Source of the DNA: Candidatus Thorarchaeota archaeon | Lineage (GTDB): Archaea > Asgardarchaeota > Thorarchaeia > Thorarchaeales > Thorarchaeaceae | NCBI GenBank assembly: GCA_016933575.1 | Contig: JAFGAR010000040.1 | Location: 124,001 to 188,000, forward strand | Reading direction: 5' to 3' | DNA length: 64,000 nt | In this document: in pieces, positions 35,397 through 44,219 of the stretch | How the letters are laid out: each line of letters starts with the position of its first letter | How positions within the stretch are numbered: position 1 is the first letter of the stretch | Notes under the pieces: generated by a model | Told to the model about the DNA's origin: nothing | The model's input: the letters and a program-made list of their open reading frames with translations, nothing else | Databases searched by the model: none | Position numbers and translations under genes: made by a program

Positions 35397-35601
35397 CAAG
35401 CTCAGCTTTTCTTTTGCCTTGTAGCTTGTAAATAGTTATCCTAATGGTTTTGTTATTGTATCTTCATTGTTCTTTACTAATGGTTTCTGAACGAGTACCG
35501 ATATTATTTTGCTGTATTTGTTAGATACTTAGCCAGTTAGACAATACCTTAAATGGTTCAAAGCATGAAATTAAATCGTAAAGAATACCATGGTGAGTTC
35601 A

Positions 35602-36267
35602 ATGGGTTTCCTAAGTGGTAAGAAGAAAGTTGATGCCGAACGTGGAATTCTCGAGATGAAGGGCACAATGAATGCATTGACCCTTAGAGTCAGGCGACTT
35701 GAGACTAGAATGGTTGAGGAGCAGAAATCCGCAAAGGAAGCTATGTCAAAGGGAAACCGCTCTATGGCTCGTTCTCACCTCAGTATTGTAGTAGATCTTG
35801 AAAATAGAAAGGCTAGATACCAGCAGCAGTTCCTGACTTTGGAGACCGCACTTCTTAATTTAGAGGAAGCAAAAACACAATCAGAAGTACTTCGAGCCTT
35901 CAGTATTGCCAATGACGCTCTTACGGAGGCAAGGTCTCTACTAAAGCCTGAAGAAATCCAGACTCAACTTGATAGACTCTCTGAATCCTTTGAGCACATC
36001 TCGATAGCTGGTGAGTTGTTATCAGAAGACCTCACTGGTGCAGATTCAACAATTGAGATGGAAGAGCGCGTTGACCGTGAGCTTGATGCAATGGAAGCAG
36101 AGATTCTATTAGAGAAAGAAGGTGTGCTTCCGCCACTTGAAGCTGAGGGTGGGAAGAAACTTGGCGAAGGCACTGCAGAGACTGCGGGTGAAAAGCGGAT
36201 TGATGACCTTCTTGCTGAACTTGAGAGGGAAGCCCGTGAAGAACGCGAGAGGGAAGCTGAGGGTTAA
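35602..36267 (+). CDS. ESCRT-III (Snf7/Vps2-type) family protein
   Basis: I use ATG 35602 (MGFLSGKKK), with GGTGAG just upstream; ATG 35590 adds four residues. The 221-residue protein has a basic N-terminal half and an acidic C-terminus, as in Snf7 proteins. The core matches by eye: long helix LEMKGTMNALTLRVRRLETR, then ARSHLSIVVDLENRKARYQQ (the family's basic helix 2 region), LNLEEAKTQSEVLRAFSIAN and LDRLSESFEHISIAGELLSE. The end, RIDDLLAELEREAREERE, resembles a MIT-interacting helix for Vps4. Such proteins form membrane-remodelling filaments. No Vps4 or ESCRT-II gene lies nearby. TATA-like CCTTAAATGG at about 35546. Confidence 0.75.
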   Translation: MGFLSGKKKVDAERGILEMKGTMNALTLRVRRLETRMVEEQKSAKEAMSKGNRSMARSHLSIVVDLENRKARYQQQFLTLETALLNLEEAKTQSEVLRAFSIANDALTEARSLLKPEEIQTQLDRLSESFEHISIAGELLSEDLTGADSTIEMEERVDRELDAMEAEILLEKEGVLPPLEAEGGKKLGEGTAETAGEKRIDDLLAELEREAREEREREAEG

Positions 36268-36305
36268 GCTTCACTTGTATCTTTTTTCCACAGGTGCTAT
36301 GTATT

Positions 36306-36950
36306 ATGGATATTCAATTAGTTGTCTTCGACGTTGATGGCACTCTTACTCAACACAGTAGCATATGGTGGCGATTGCATGAGCTATTTGGTACCACCAA
36401 AGAAGGTAGAGTATACTTCGACCAATATTTTGCAGGCAAGATAAATTACCAACAATGGGCTGATTACGATGCTGCTCTTTGGACTGGAAAACCAGTGGAT
36501 ATCGTTCTAGAAGCTGTGAGGAATACAAAGCTTGTCCCAGGGGCTCAAGAAGCTGTTTCAATATTAACTAAGCACAATATTCATTCAGCTATTCTTTCTG
36601 GTGGATTAGACATTATGGCTGATGACATAGCCGAACGAATCGGTATCGATTATGTGTTGACCAATAAACTTGGACGAAAGAATGGATTCTTGACCGGGAC
36701 TGTAGAAAATGTCATTGGTTGGGCAGAGAAAGCTGAGCATATTGGTAAAATTACGGATCATTTTGGTGTGACACTCAAGCAGACCGCGTTTATTGGTGAT
36801 GGGCGTAACGACATAAGTGTCTTTTCTGTTGTTGGACTCTCAATCGCATTTAATCCCGAACATCAAGAGGTAGCTGAAGCAGCCAATGTTGTCGTGAGAG
36901 AGAAAGATCTTCGCGCTATCCTTCCTCATATTATATCGGAGTACCAGTGA
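36306..36950 (+). CDS. HAD phosphatase, phosphoserine-phosphatase-like
   Basis: ATG 36306 gives MDIQLVVFDVDGTLT; a GTG at 36294 is also in frame. HAD motifs: I FDVDGTLT, II AILSGGLDIMADDIAERIGI, III a lysine near GWAEKAEHIGK, IV AFIGDGRNDISVFSVVGLSI. Motif II with SGG and IV with GDGxND place it in the SerB-like subfamily I-B, so phosphoserine or a similar small phosphate ester is a fair guess. 215 residues, complete. The 3' end overlaps the end of the convergent exchanger gene by 20 bases. Confidence 0.82.
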   Translation: MDIQLVVFDVDGTLTQHSSIWWRLHELFGTTKEGRVYFDQYFAGKINYQQWADYDAALWTGKPVDIVLEAVRNTKLVPGAQEAVSILTKHNIHSAILSGGLDIMADDIAERIGIDYVLTNKLGRKNGFLTGTVENVIGWAEKAEHIGKITDHFGVTLKQTAFIGDGRNDISVFSVVGLSIAFNPEHQEVAEAANVVVREKDLRAILPHIISEYQ

Positions 36951-37947
36951 TTAGCAGAACAAAGACATACACCTGTAGAAGTATGATCATTGCTCCTTCA
37001 AAGAAATCTAGTTTGTGATCGTCTGTAATTGCTCGTTTCAAGAACCACAGACTCCCTGCAATTACTATTATCTGGAATAGAACATAGCGGTCCAATGGTA
37101 CTGGTACAAATATTCCAATACCACCCATAACAAGTAAGACAATCTGGAGTACACCTCCAATTAGATTACCTACTGCAAGTCCAACTTTTCCTTTTGATGC
37201 TGCTATCAATGCAATTCCATGTTCTGGTAATGCTCCTGCCGAACCAAGAATGAGGGCTGCCACGGTTATATGGTTGACACCTAGTAATCCAATTGTTGTG
37301 GCATGTTCCTCTAGAAGAATCTCAACGGAGTTTGTCAGTATTTCGCCAGCGAAGAAAATACCGACGAATCCCATAATAGTTAGAATAAGGGCACTTTTCT
37401 TGAAGTGACTCGATTTTGCAGGAACACTATTTTCAGTGACATCTCCAGTTGCTAGTGACCAGGAATAGATTATGTATGAAAGGAACAGAACAAAGGCTGC
37501 AATTGGAGGGAATTTTGGATCAATCGGTGCATTTGGTCCTATAATATCTACAATTCCCAGAGCGAACATACTGACCAGTGCTACTATGGTCCATCTGATT
37601 AATACAGAGTCTTTCCTGATAGCTTCTGCTGGAACCTCCATATCTGGAGCGCCTTTTGTTGAAATGACGATTGTAAGTCCCAGCAAGAGCATATTGAAAC
37701 CAGCTGCAATAAGAACCGAGAGAACTGCAATATCTAGCAAATCTGGATTGCCACTTGACCATCCGGTGTAAGCTGCTATTCCACTAATTACAGCCTCTGG
37801 CATGTTACTAGCTAGGCTGGATAACATTCCTGCCATATATGCAGTGTACCCAAGATGTCCTGCCATGCTTTCCATTCCTTCGACTGCCCATTCTGATGGT
37901 CTGAATGCAAGCCATATGCCCACCATAATACCAAGAATCAGTACCAA
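36931..37947 (-). CDS. CaCA-family cation (Na+/Ca2+-type) exchanger
   Basis: A polytopic protein with the two inverted alpha repeats of the family: SSLASNMPEAVISGIAAYTG (variant of GTSLPE) and LILGSAGALPEHGIALIAAS, each in a membrane hairpin. The listed start is TTG 37947, which opens directly into a hydrophobic segment and has no ribosome-binding site. The frame continues open upstream to a stop at 38113 and encodes a plausible additional N-terminus (THFHGVRESLVAGKKEFAVI, then GFLIIVYFYLRLTGIEP), but with no ATG, GTG or TTG. A GGGGG before an ATC near 38085 is suggestive. Ions carried are not predictable. Confidence 0.78.
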   Translation of the reverse strand: MVLILGIMVGIWLAFRPSEWAVEGMESMAGHLGYTAYMAGMLSSLASNMPEAVISGIAAYTGWSSGNPDLLDIAVLSVLIAAGFNMLLLGLTIVISTKGAPDMEVPAEAIRKDSVLIRWTIVALVSMFALGIVDIIGPNAPIDPKFPPIAAFVLFLSYIIYSWSLATGDVTENSVPAKSSHFKKSALILTIMGFVGIFFAGEILTNSVEILLEEHATTIGLLGVNHITVAALILGSAGALPEHGIALIAASKGKVGLAVGNLIGGVLQIVLLVMGGIGIFVPVPLDRYVLFQIIVIAGSLWFLKRAITDDHKLDFFEGAMIILLQVYVFVLLITGTPI

Positions 37948-38165
37948 TGTAGGTTCAATACCCGTGAGTCGAAGATAGAAATAGACAATTATTAGGAAAC
38001 CAATGACAGCGAATTCCTTCTTTCCTGCTACTAGGGACTCTCTTACTCCATGAAAATGTGTGGTATCATTGGTCAGATCTTCGATTTTTGATTCCCCCAG
38101 GTCAGTTATTTGCTAGAACCGTTTTTCAAAATGATTGCTAATAATAATGATGGTTCCTAGTATTA

Positions 38166-39350
38166 TCACAGCTTAATGTTCGTATATCTTGCTCCGTTTC
38201 CTGTATTAAGAAGAATTACTTCTTCATCAAAATCGATTGCACCCGATTCAATTAGATTTCTAAGGCCTGCAATCCCCACAGCGCTCTCAGGACAGATATC
38301 AAGTCCTTCTAATTTGCCTACCATCCTTCTAATTGGAGCAATATCCTGATCTGCCACAGCAACTGCTCCTCCTCCTGATTTTCTAATAGCATTAAGTATC
38401 TCTCTCCCAGCAAAAGGACTTGGAACTCGAAGGCCAAGTGCCGTTGTGTCTCCATTCACCCAAGGTTCAAGATTATCAGTACCCTTTTCAATTGCTCTGA
38501 CGACAGGTGCACATCCACCACTTTGTGCAGCATAGAGTCTTGGTCTTTCACTTCCAATCAAACCCAATGCCTCTAATTCTTCAAATGCTTTCCAAATTCC
38601 GATGATTGCCGTTCCTCCACCTGTGGGACATATTATGACATCCGGAACAGACCACCCCATCTGTTCAGAGATTTCAAATCCGAGAGTCTTCTTTCCCTCA
38701 ACTCTGTATGGTTCTTTCGTAGTGGAGAGATCAGTCCAATCTCCATTTCGTTTTCGCATTTCTTGCCCTGCTTCAGATATCGTTCCTTTTACACGAACTA
38801 TTTCTGCACCAAATAAGGTACATTGCTCGAAGAATGGTTCTGGAGTATCATCAGGCATGAAGATGTGAGCTGATACACCCGCAGCTGCACTATACGCACT
38901 TGTTGATACAGCGGCATTTCCAGCTGATGGAAGACCAAAACTCTTGGCACCTAATTCGAGGCTTTTTGATATTGCAACACAGAGACCCCTATCTTTGAAA
39001 CTCCCTGTCGGATTCTGAGCCTCATCTTTGATTCTTAACATCCTCAAACCAAGATGCTTTCCCAATTGTCTCGAGAGAAGAAGAGGTGTCCACCCTTCAC
39101 CAAGGCTAACAACGTATGATGGGGATTTCACAGGTAGCAGTTGAGAGTATCTCCACATTGAGTTCATCTCAGATGGAAATACCTCAGTATCAATTTCCTC
39201 TCTGACACCACTCATATCATATACTACAAACAAGGGAGACCCACATACACAATATGTTGCTAAATTGTCTGCTGAGTGTTTCCTTCTGCATTGCGGACAC
39301 TCAAGATGGGAAATATGAGAAATCAATAGAAATACTCCACCTCTAGACAT
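38166..39350 (-). CDS. thrC: Threonine synthase (PLP-dependent)
   Basis: 394 residues. A zinc-ribbon-like N-terminus (LECPQCRRKHSADNLATYCV followed by CG) is common in archaeal threonine synthases. It is followed by the fold-type II PLP core: lysine in NPTGSFKDRGL, SAGNAAVSTSAYSAAAG, the phosphate-binding glycine loop ICPTGGGTAIIGIW, and ICPESAVGIAGL near the C-terminus. It converts O-phosphohomoserine to threonine. No other threonine pathway gene lies adjacent, and the gene is divergent from the BchI-like gene. Confidence 0.88.
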   Translation of the reverse strand: MSRGGVFLLISHISHLECPQCRRKHSADNLATYCVCGSPLFVVYDMSGVREEIDTEVFPSEMNSMWRYSQLLPVKSPSYVVSLGEGWTPLLLSRQLGKHLGLRMLRIKDEAQNPTGSFKDRGLCVAISKSLELGAKSFGLPSAGNAAVSTSAYSAAAGVSAHIFMPDDTPEPFFEQCTLFGAEIVRVKGTISEAGQEMRKRNGDWTDLSTTKEPYRVEGKKTLGFEISEQMGWSVPDVIICPTGGGTAIIGIWKAFEELEALGLIGSERPRLYAAQSGGCAPVVRAIEKGTDNLEPWVNGDTTALGLRVPSPFAGREILNAIRKSGGGAVAVADQDIAPIRRMVGKLEGLDICPESAVGIAGLRNLIESGAIDFDEEVILLNTGNGARYTNIKL

Positions 39351-39458
39351 TATTTATTCGGTCTACTTATAGATAAGCATGTAGGATTGTTTGAATGGAC
39401 ACCCTTATTTATTGTTAAAGACCCATGTCCTGTATTATAATTCAAAGGTGCGACATAC

Positions 39459-40658
39459 TTGGGCCAGCTGAAACGTACTACACTGCCTTTTACAGCAATT
39501 GTTGGTTTAGATAAGTTAAAGCTAGCCCTGATTCTAAACGGAGTGAACCCTCAAATTGGTGGTGTCCTGATATCTGGTCCAAAAGGTACAGGTAAGACCA
39601 CTGTTGTCCGTGCTTTGGCTGATTTACTTCCAGAGGTTGACATGATAGATGAATGTCGTTTTGGTTGTAATCCTGAAAATCCTGAACTCTATTGTGAAGA
39701 TTGTCGATCACGATTAAACAATGGTCAAAAGTTGAGTTCTATAAAGAGAAAGATGCGTGTCGTCAATCTACCGTTATCAACAACGGAAGATAGACTGATT
39801 GGTTCTCTCGATATCGAGCAAGTCCTTCAACAAGGAATACAGGCTCTAAGACCTGGAATTCTTGCTGAAGCTCATCAAAACGTATTGTATGTTGATGAAG
39901 TGAATCTACTCCCTGACCATCTTGTTGATGACCTTCTGGATGCAGCCGCAACCAAGATCAACACAATAGAACGCGAAGGCATCTCAATCTCTCATCCTTC
40001 TGATTTTGTACTTATAGGCACAATGAATCCCGAGGAAGGTGAGTTGAGACCTCAGCTATTGGACCGTTTTTCTCTTCATGTTGCAGTTGGTACAAATCAT
40101 ACAATCGAGGATCGAATGGAACTTGTACGGAGAAATCTTGCTTTCGAAAGAGACCCTTCCCAGTTTCATGACGATTGGTCCGCTGAACAAGAGAATCTAA
40201 GAATGAAGATCGAACGGGCAAAGGAGCTACTAGACCAAGTCACTCTCTCTGAATCTAATCTCCGAGCAATCGCTCTTGCTTGCGATGCTCTCGAAGTAGA
40301 TGGTGTCAGACCGGATATTGTGATCAGTAAAACAGCTATCACTCATGCCGCTCTAGAAGGTCGTACTGAAGTGACATTAGAAGATATGAGACTAGCATCT
40401 CAACTTGCATTGAGTCACAGAACTCGTAGAGGTGGTCTCCTTGAGCCTCCTTCTTCAGACGATATTGATCGTGCAATAACAAAAGCCTCTGAAGTTGCAA
40501 AGAAGAACGACCGTCGAAAATCACCAACTGAAGTTCCCAAAGAAGAAGATGAAGAAGGGGAAAAAGGAGAACGTAGAAGTGGAGGGCGCTTTGGGCGACA
40601 GTCTGGATTTGCTCAGTACGGGAGACAAGAGGGCAAAAAAAAACGCCCGGTAAAATAA
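39459..40658 (+). CDS. BchI/ChlI-like AAA+ ATPase (magnesium-chelatase subunit I family)
   Basis: Start TTG 39459 with AAAGGTG 8 bases before it. 399 residues: Walker A GPKGTGKTT near residue 45, a cysteine-rich insert (DECRFGCNPENPELYCEDCR) near 66-86, PLSTTEDRLIGSLDIEQVLQ, Walker B NVLYVDEVNLLPDHLVDDLL, sensor 1 VLIGTMNPEEGELRPQLLDR. The helical lid follows, then a charged C-terminal tail (KEEDEEGEKGERRSGG). The BchD-like vWA gene starts 42 bases downstream. There is no chlorophyll pathway here. Such archaeal pairs may insert metal or remodel an unknown client. Confidence 0.87.
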   Translation: MGQLKRTTLPFTAIVGLDKLKLALILNGVNPQIGGVLISGPKGTGKTTVVRALADLLPEVDMIDECRFGCNPENPELYCEDCRSRLNNGQKLSSIKRKMRVVNLPLSTTEDRLIGSLDIEQVLQQGIQALRPGILAEAHQNVLYVDEVNLLPDHLVDDLLDAAATKINTIEREGISISHPSDFVLIGTMNPEEGELRPQLLDRFSLHVAVGTNHTIEDRMELVRRNLAFERDPSQFHDDWSAEQENLRMKIERAKELLDQVTLSESNLRAIALACDALEVDGVRPDIVISKTAITHAALEGRTEVTLEDMRLASQLALSHRTRRGGLLEPPSSDDIDRAITKASEVAKKNDRRKSPTEVPKEEDEEGEKGERRSGGRFGRQSGFAQYGRQEGKKKRPVK

Positions 40659-40699
40659 GAAACCCTCAAGGAGATCCCATCAAAGGCACTATCTGTGCT

Positions 40700-42133
40700 G
40701 TGATGATGGTCATGATTTTTTCATATTTTCTTTGGATTATTGTCAGTCCAATCAACTGGTTGTTTGGCTATTGGATTCTCCAATTTCCACCAATTCATGT
40801 TGTTATTATCGATACGATTGTTTTTGCGCCTCTCATGTGGCGACTTGTTCGTAAATGGTTGGAAGTAATGACCCGCAGGAAAAGTGGTCCTACGGCAGGG
40901 ATTGACACACTAGAACCTGGCAAAGCGCAACCTGAATCTGGAGATGAATGGGGATTAGCTACTCGTCCATATACTCCAGAAAAACCTAGTCTGATCACTG
41001 GACCCAAATCTGATATCCGTGATTCTCCATTTGGTTTGGACAATGGTTTCTTTGTGAAGTCTCCTGACATTGACACTGGAGAAGAATTGTTTGACACAGA
41101 GAAATTAAGGCGTCGAGCCATTATTCGTTCTCGCGTGACTTCAGGAGGTTGGATTCACAAAAGAGTCAGTTCAAGGACAATGGGTTCTCTGAAAGGTTCT
41201 GACACAATGAAACATGGTAGACCTATTCGTTCAAGGATACCTAGTAGAGAGATTAGCAATATCCATCTACCATCTACAATCATGGCCGCAATTTCGAGAA
41301 GTGGTCGGTCAGATGAATTTCCAATTATAATCAGCAGGGAGGATGTCCGTGAAAGTGTCTTTACCGGGAAGACACCTCTTACAATCATTCTAGTGATTGA
41401 TGTCAGTCTATCCATGAAAGGAAGCATGGATGTGGTCCGACAATTCTTAGAACGAATTGAGAGTGAAACGAGAGGTTCCAAGGATCGGACTGGAATAATT
41501 GCGTTCAAAGATAGTGGAGCTGTCGAAGTTCAGGCACCTACGACAAATTGGAATAAGATCTATAGAGCATTGGGTCGTCTAAAGGTATCTGGCTTAACAC
41601 CACTTGCTGAAGCTCTCAGAAAGGCGATGGAAACAATCCGGCGAGAACGAATGCGAAGCGACAATATTGAACCGCTGATAATTGTCGTTTCTGATTTCTC
41701 TCCAAATATCCCCCTTGCCCAATCTGTAGGACCCGGACACAGTCAGTATACACCAGTTCAGGACCTGATTCGGACCTCTCGAATAATCCGAAAGGCGAAG
41801 GTTCGACTTGCTGCTGTCAATGTTAATCCTGAGCAAGCAAAATGGCCTAAGTTTCTGAAACGCCCTTATCATGAAGCATTAGAACTAGCAACAATGCTCA
41901 GGACCAGAAAAGAAGGTCTTGATGATCCAATTGAAACTATTCTTAGTGTTGATGAATTTCGAAAGACATTTGGAGCGTATCTGGTCGCTAGAACTGCTGG
42001 TGGTCGTGCCTATCTCTCTCGTGAACTACTCAGAGAAAAATCAATACTCGGTACAATTCTAAATACAGCTCAATCGAAGTCTCGTTTAGACATAGCCCAA
42101 CTACGAGAGGTTGATTCATACCTTCCGAAATAA
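40700..42133 (+). CDS. BchD-like vWA protein with N-terminal membrane segments
   Basis: 477 residues from GTG 40700 (ATGs at 40703, 40706 and 40712 are alternatives). The N-terminus is hydrophobic (SYFLWIIVSPINWLFGYWIL, then VVIIDTIVFAPLMWRLVRKW), two probable membrane helices. A charged linker with an arginine-rich stretch follows (SRTMGSLKGSDTMKHGRPIR). The vWA domain from about residue 225 has an intact MIDAS: ILVIDVSLSMKGS, LKVSGLTPLAEALRKAME, IVVSDFSPNIP. This resembles the integrin-like C-terminal domain of magnesium chelatase subunit D but lacks its AAA+ part. It pairs with the upstream ATPase; the membrane anchor would place that complex at the membrane. Confidence 0.82.
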   Translation: MMMVMIFSYFLWIIVSPINWLFGYWILQFPPIHVVIIDTIVFAPLMWRLVRKWLEVMTRRKSGPTAGIDTLEPGKAQPESGDEWGLATRPYTPEKPSLITGPKSDIRDSPFGLDNGFFVKSPDIDTGEELFDTEKLRRRAIIRSRVTSGGWIHKRVSSRTMGSLKGSDTMKHGRPIRSRIPSREISNIHLPSTIMAAISRSGRSDEFPIIISREDVRESVFTGKTPLTIILVIDVSLSMKGSMDVVRQFLERIESETRGSKDRTGIIAFKDSGAVEVQAPTTNWNKIYRALGRLKVSGLTPLAEALRKAMETIRRERMRSDNIEPLIIVVSDFSPNIPLAQSVGPGHSQYTPVQDLIRTSRIIRKAKVRLAAVNVNPEQAKWPKFLKRPYHEALELATMLRTRKEGLDDPIETILSVDEFRKTFGAYLVARTAGGRAYLSRELLREKSILGTILNTAQSKSRLDIAQLREVDSYLPK

Positions 42134-42187
42134 TGCTGTAAGAATTGCATTCTCGATTAGATTATTAACGATGACTCAGTTTCCCAC

Positions 42188-42294
42188 GTGCGCGTATGAC
42201 TGATAAATGTCTGATGTCATAGTGAGCGAGGAGAGCCCCGTAAGGGTTTCTATGAATTTGCTTTTCATGCATCAGACACAAGTCATACGCGCAC
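42188..42294. ncRNA. Candidate 107-nt structured RNA with three stacked stems and a GTAA tetraloop
   Basis: GTGCGCGTATGACT (42188-42201) pairs with 42281-42294 (14 bp). TGTCTGATG (42208-42216) pairs with 42270-42278, and TCATAG (42217-42222) pairs with CTATGA (42250-42255). A short apical stem CCC-GTAA-GGG follows, with a GNRA loop. Internal loops are asymmetric (GATAAA against CA). The element lies between the vWA gene and the HypE-like gene, ending 21 bases before the latter's start, so it may be a leader structure or a separate RNA. No T-tract follows. The fold is strand-symmetric, so orientation is not certain; plus is assumed. Confidence 0.5.
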
Positions 42295-42315
42295 CTTCAT
42301 AGGAGATTAAACCAG

Positions 42316-43326
42316 ATGCTACCGGGCAAAGTACCAGCAGAAATTCTACAGAGTATTGTGTTTTCACATCTTGGAAAAAGTGATCCCTCAGTAATCTTAG
42401 GCCCGGGACTAGGAGAAGACGCCTCCCTCATCCAAGTTGGTGATCAAATCATTGTTGCTGCAACAGATCCAATTACAGGATCCGTGGAGGATTTGGGGTG
42501 GCTTGCAGTGCATGTTAATGCGAACGATATTGCAACTTTCGGAGTCAAACCTAGATGGTTTCTTGCAACGATTATGCTTCCCAAGGGCTTCAAGACGAGT
42601 GAACTGCAAAAGATAATGCTACAAATTGATAGCGCCGCCAAAGCGCTTGATATTGCTGTGGTCGGAGGTCATTCCGAAATTACAGAGAAACTTGAACAAC
42701 CTATTATTGTAGGTTTTATGATGGGTCTCACTAAGGAAGGTCAGTATGTAACATCAAGCAGTGCACAGCTCAGTGATGCCATTATTCTCACCAAGACTAT
42801 AGGTATTGAGGGTACTGCAATACTAGCAGCAGAAGGGAAGAAGTATCTCTCTAAACATCTTTCTAAAGAGACTATCCAAGCAGCCCGTGATTTGCGAGAG
42901 CAAATAAGTGTAGTCAAGGACGGAGTTGTTGCTTTCGAAACCGGTTATGTTCATGCGATGCATGATCCAACAGAAGGTGGTCTCTCTGGTGCGATTCATG
43001 AAATGTGTGATGCTAGTGGTCTGGGATTTGAGATTAATTTTGAAAAGATTCCGATAAGTGAACCTACAAGAGAAATCTGTGAATTACTTGAAGTGAATCC
43101 TCTCGAATTGATTAGTAGTGGTTCTATGATTATTAGTTGTGACTTGGAAAATACCAATTCTGTAATTCAATCTTTAGAATCTAATGGAATCCAGGCAACA
43201 ATGATTGGCACACTGATTGAGGATCCTCACCATCGGAAAATTCTCAAAGCTGGTCAAGTTAGCGATTTAGCGAAACCTGATAGCGATGCTCTTTGGGAGG
43301 CTATTAAAAAAATCAATCCGCCATGA
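42316..43326 (+). CDS. AIR-synthase-fold ATP-dependent enzyme (HypE/ThiL-related)
   Basis: ATG 42316 follows AGGAGAT. The 336-residue product has the PurM/HypE two-domain pattern: LGPGLGEDASLIQVGDQIIV, AATDPITGSVEDLGWLAVHV-NANDIATFG, GGHSEITEKLEQPIIVGFMM and HDPTEGGLSGAIHEMCDASG. The terminal PRVC cysteine motif of true HypE is missing; the end reads AIKKINPP. It is thus a HypE-like protein of unknown substrate rather than a hydrogenase maturation factor. No other hyp gene is near. The end overlaps the convergent SurE gene by 14 bases. Confidence 0.8.
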   Translation: MLPGKVPAEILQSIVFSHLGKSDPSVILGPGLGEDASLIQVGDQIIVAATDPITGSVEDLGWLAVHVNANDIATFGVKPRWFLATIMLPKGFKTSELQKIMLQIDSAAKALDIAVVGGHSEITEKLEQPIIVGFMMGLTKEGQYVTSSSAQLSDAIILTKTIGIEGTAILAAEGKKYLSKHLSKETIQAARDLREQISVVKDGVVAFETGYVHAMHDPTEGGLSGAIHEMCDASGLGFEINFEKIPISEPTREICELLEVNPLELISSGSMIISCDLENTNSVIQSLESNGIQATMIGTLIEDPHHRKILKAGQVSDLAKPDSDALWEAIKKINPP

Positions 43327-44092
43327 ATTTTCTTAACGTTTCAATGTCTCTTTCATGAATAAACTCAATTATGACTGGAGATAGTGAAATGTTATTTTTT
43401 ACCAGAACTTCATACGCGTCAGTTCCCTCTGGCGGATCGGTTTCAATCCCAAGATACCAAAAATAAGGTCGACCATTTGGATCAACTCTTCTTTCAACTT
43501 TATTATGCATTCTAATTTTTGTTGGTTTTGTTACCACCAATTCACTAGTATCCGATAAATCACATGGGAAATTCAAATTGAGTAGGTCTATTCCTTTTGG
43601 CATTCCCTTGTCAAGTACTCTCATGACAATATCCTTTGTCATTCGACACACAATTTCACATTCTCGTGTCGAACCTGTAGAATCAAACCACTCTTGGGGT
43701 GATGCTTCACGCGATACAGCAATCGCTGGAATTCCTCTAATAGCCGCTTCAAATGCAGCACCTACAGTCCCACTTGTAAGCATGCTTTGATAGCCTAGAT
43801 TCGCTCCAGTATTGGGACCCGAAACAAAAATATCAATATTCTCAAAGAATGATTCTGCAAGAATAACGGAATCTGCGGGGAGTCCATCATGACTGACAAA
43901 AGTGTAACCATTCTGCTTGTGTTGTTCTGTGATTCTTATTGGGCTCTTTAGCGTAAGTGCTTTCCCTGATGCACTCCTCTGTCCATCTGGGACTACTACG
44001 AAGAGCTCTACATCTTTACTCAAGACTTCCGCAAGTTTCAAGAGACCATCACTTCGCGGACCATCATCGTTCGTTAAGCAGACTCGATACAT
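43313..44092 (-). CDS. surE: 5'/3'-nucleotidase SurE
   Basis: 259 residues with the SurE signatures: CLTNDDGPRSDGLLKLAEVL at the N-terminus (Asp pair metal site), VVPDGQRSASGKALTL, DIFVSGPNTGANLGYQSMLT-SGTVGAA, and AIAVSREASPQEW. The family removes phosphate from nucleoside monophosphates and needs a divalent metal. Length is normal. It has its own promoter region next to the terminator of the DUF1931 gene. Confidence 0.92.
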   Translation of the reverse strand: MYRVCLTNDDGPRSDGLLKLAEVLSKDVELFVVVPDGQRSASGKALTLKSPIRITEQHKQNGYTFVSHDGLPADSVILAESFFENIDIFVSGPNTGANLGYQSMLTSGTVGAAFEAAIRGIPAIAVSREASPQEWFDSTGSTRECEIVCRMTKDIVMRVLDKGMPKGIDLLNLNFPCDLSDTSELVVTKPTKIRMHNKVERRVDPNGRPYFWYLGIETDPPEGTDAYEVLVKNNISLSPVIIEFIHERDIETLRKFMAD

Positions 44093-44153
44093 CAGAAACC
44101 ACTCTTAATAATCAATGAGCATGTCGTTGTAGAATACTGATAAGAGTGGTGAT

Positions 44154-44192
44154 ATGAAAAAGAAAAGGTTGTGGAAGCATTAGAGCTTCCAC
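44154..44192 (-). terminator. Terminator of the histone-fold gene
   Basis: GTGGAAGC (44171-44178) and GCTTCCAC (44185-44192) form a perfect 8-bp stem around ATTAGA. On the minus strand the stem is followed by CCTTTTCTTTTTC (44154-44170). It lies 28 bases past the stop codon. Confidence 0.6.
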
Positions 44193-44219
44193 TCCCGGCA
44201 TCGTGAGATTGTCTTCTAT

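Noticed and set aside
42188..42294. Hairpin element as a SECIS element, tRNA or SRP RNA
   Set aside because: No UGA/GA kink-turn pairing at the right place, no T-arm or anticodon arm, and too short for archaeal SRP RNA. Kept as an unassigned RNA candidate.
42316..43326. HypE assignment as a hydrogenase maturation factor
   Set aside because: The C-terminal cysteine motif needed for carbamoyl transfer is absent and no hydrogenase or hyp gene is nearby, so only the AIR-synthase fold is claimed.
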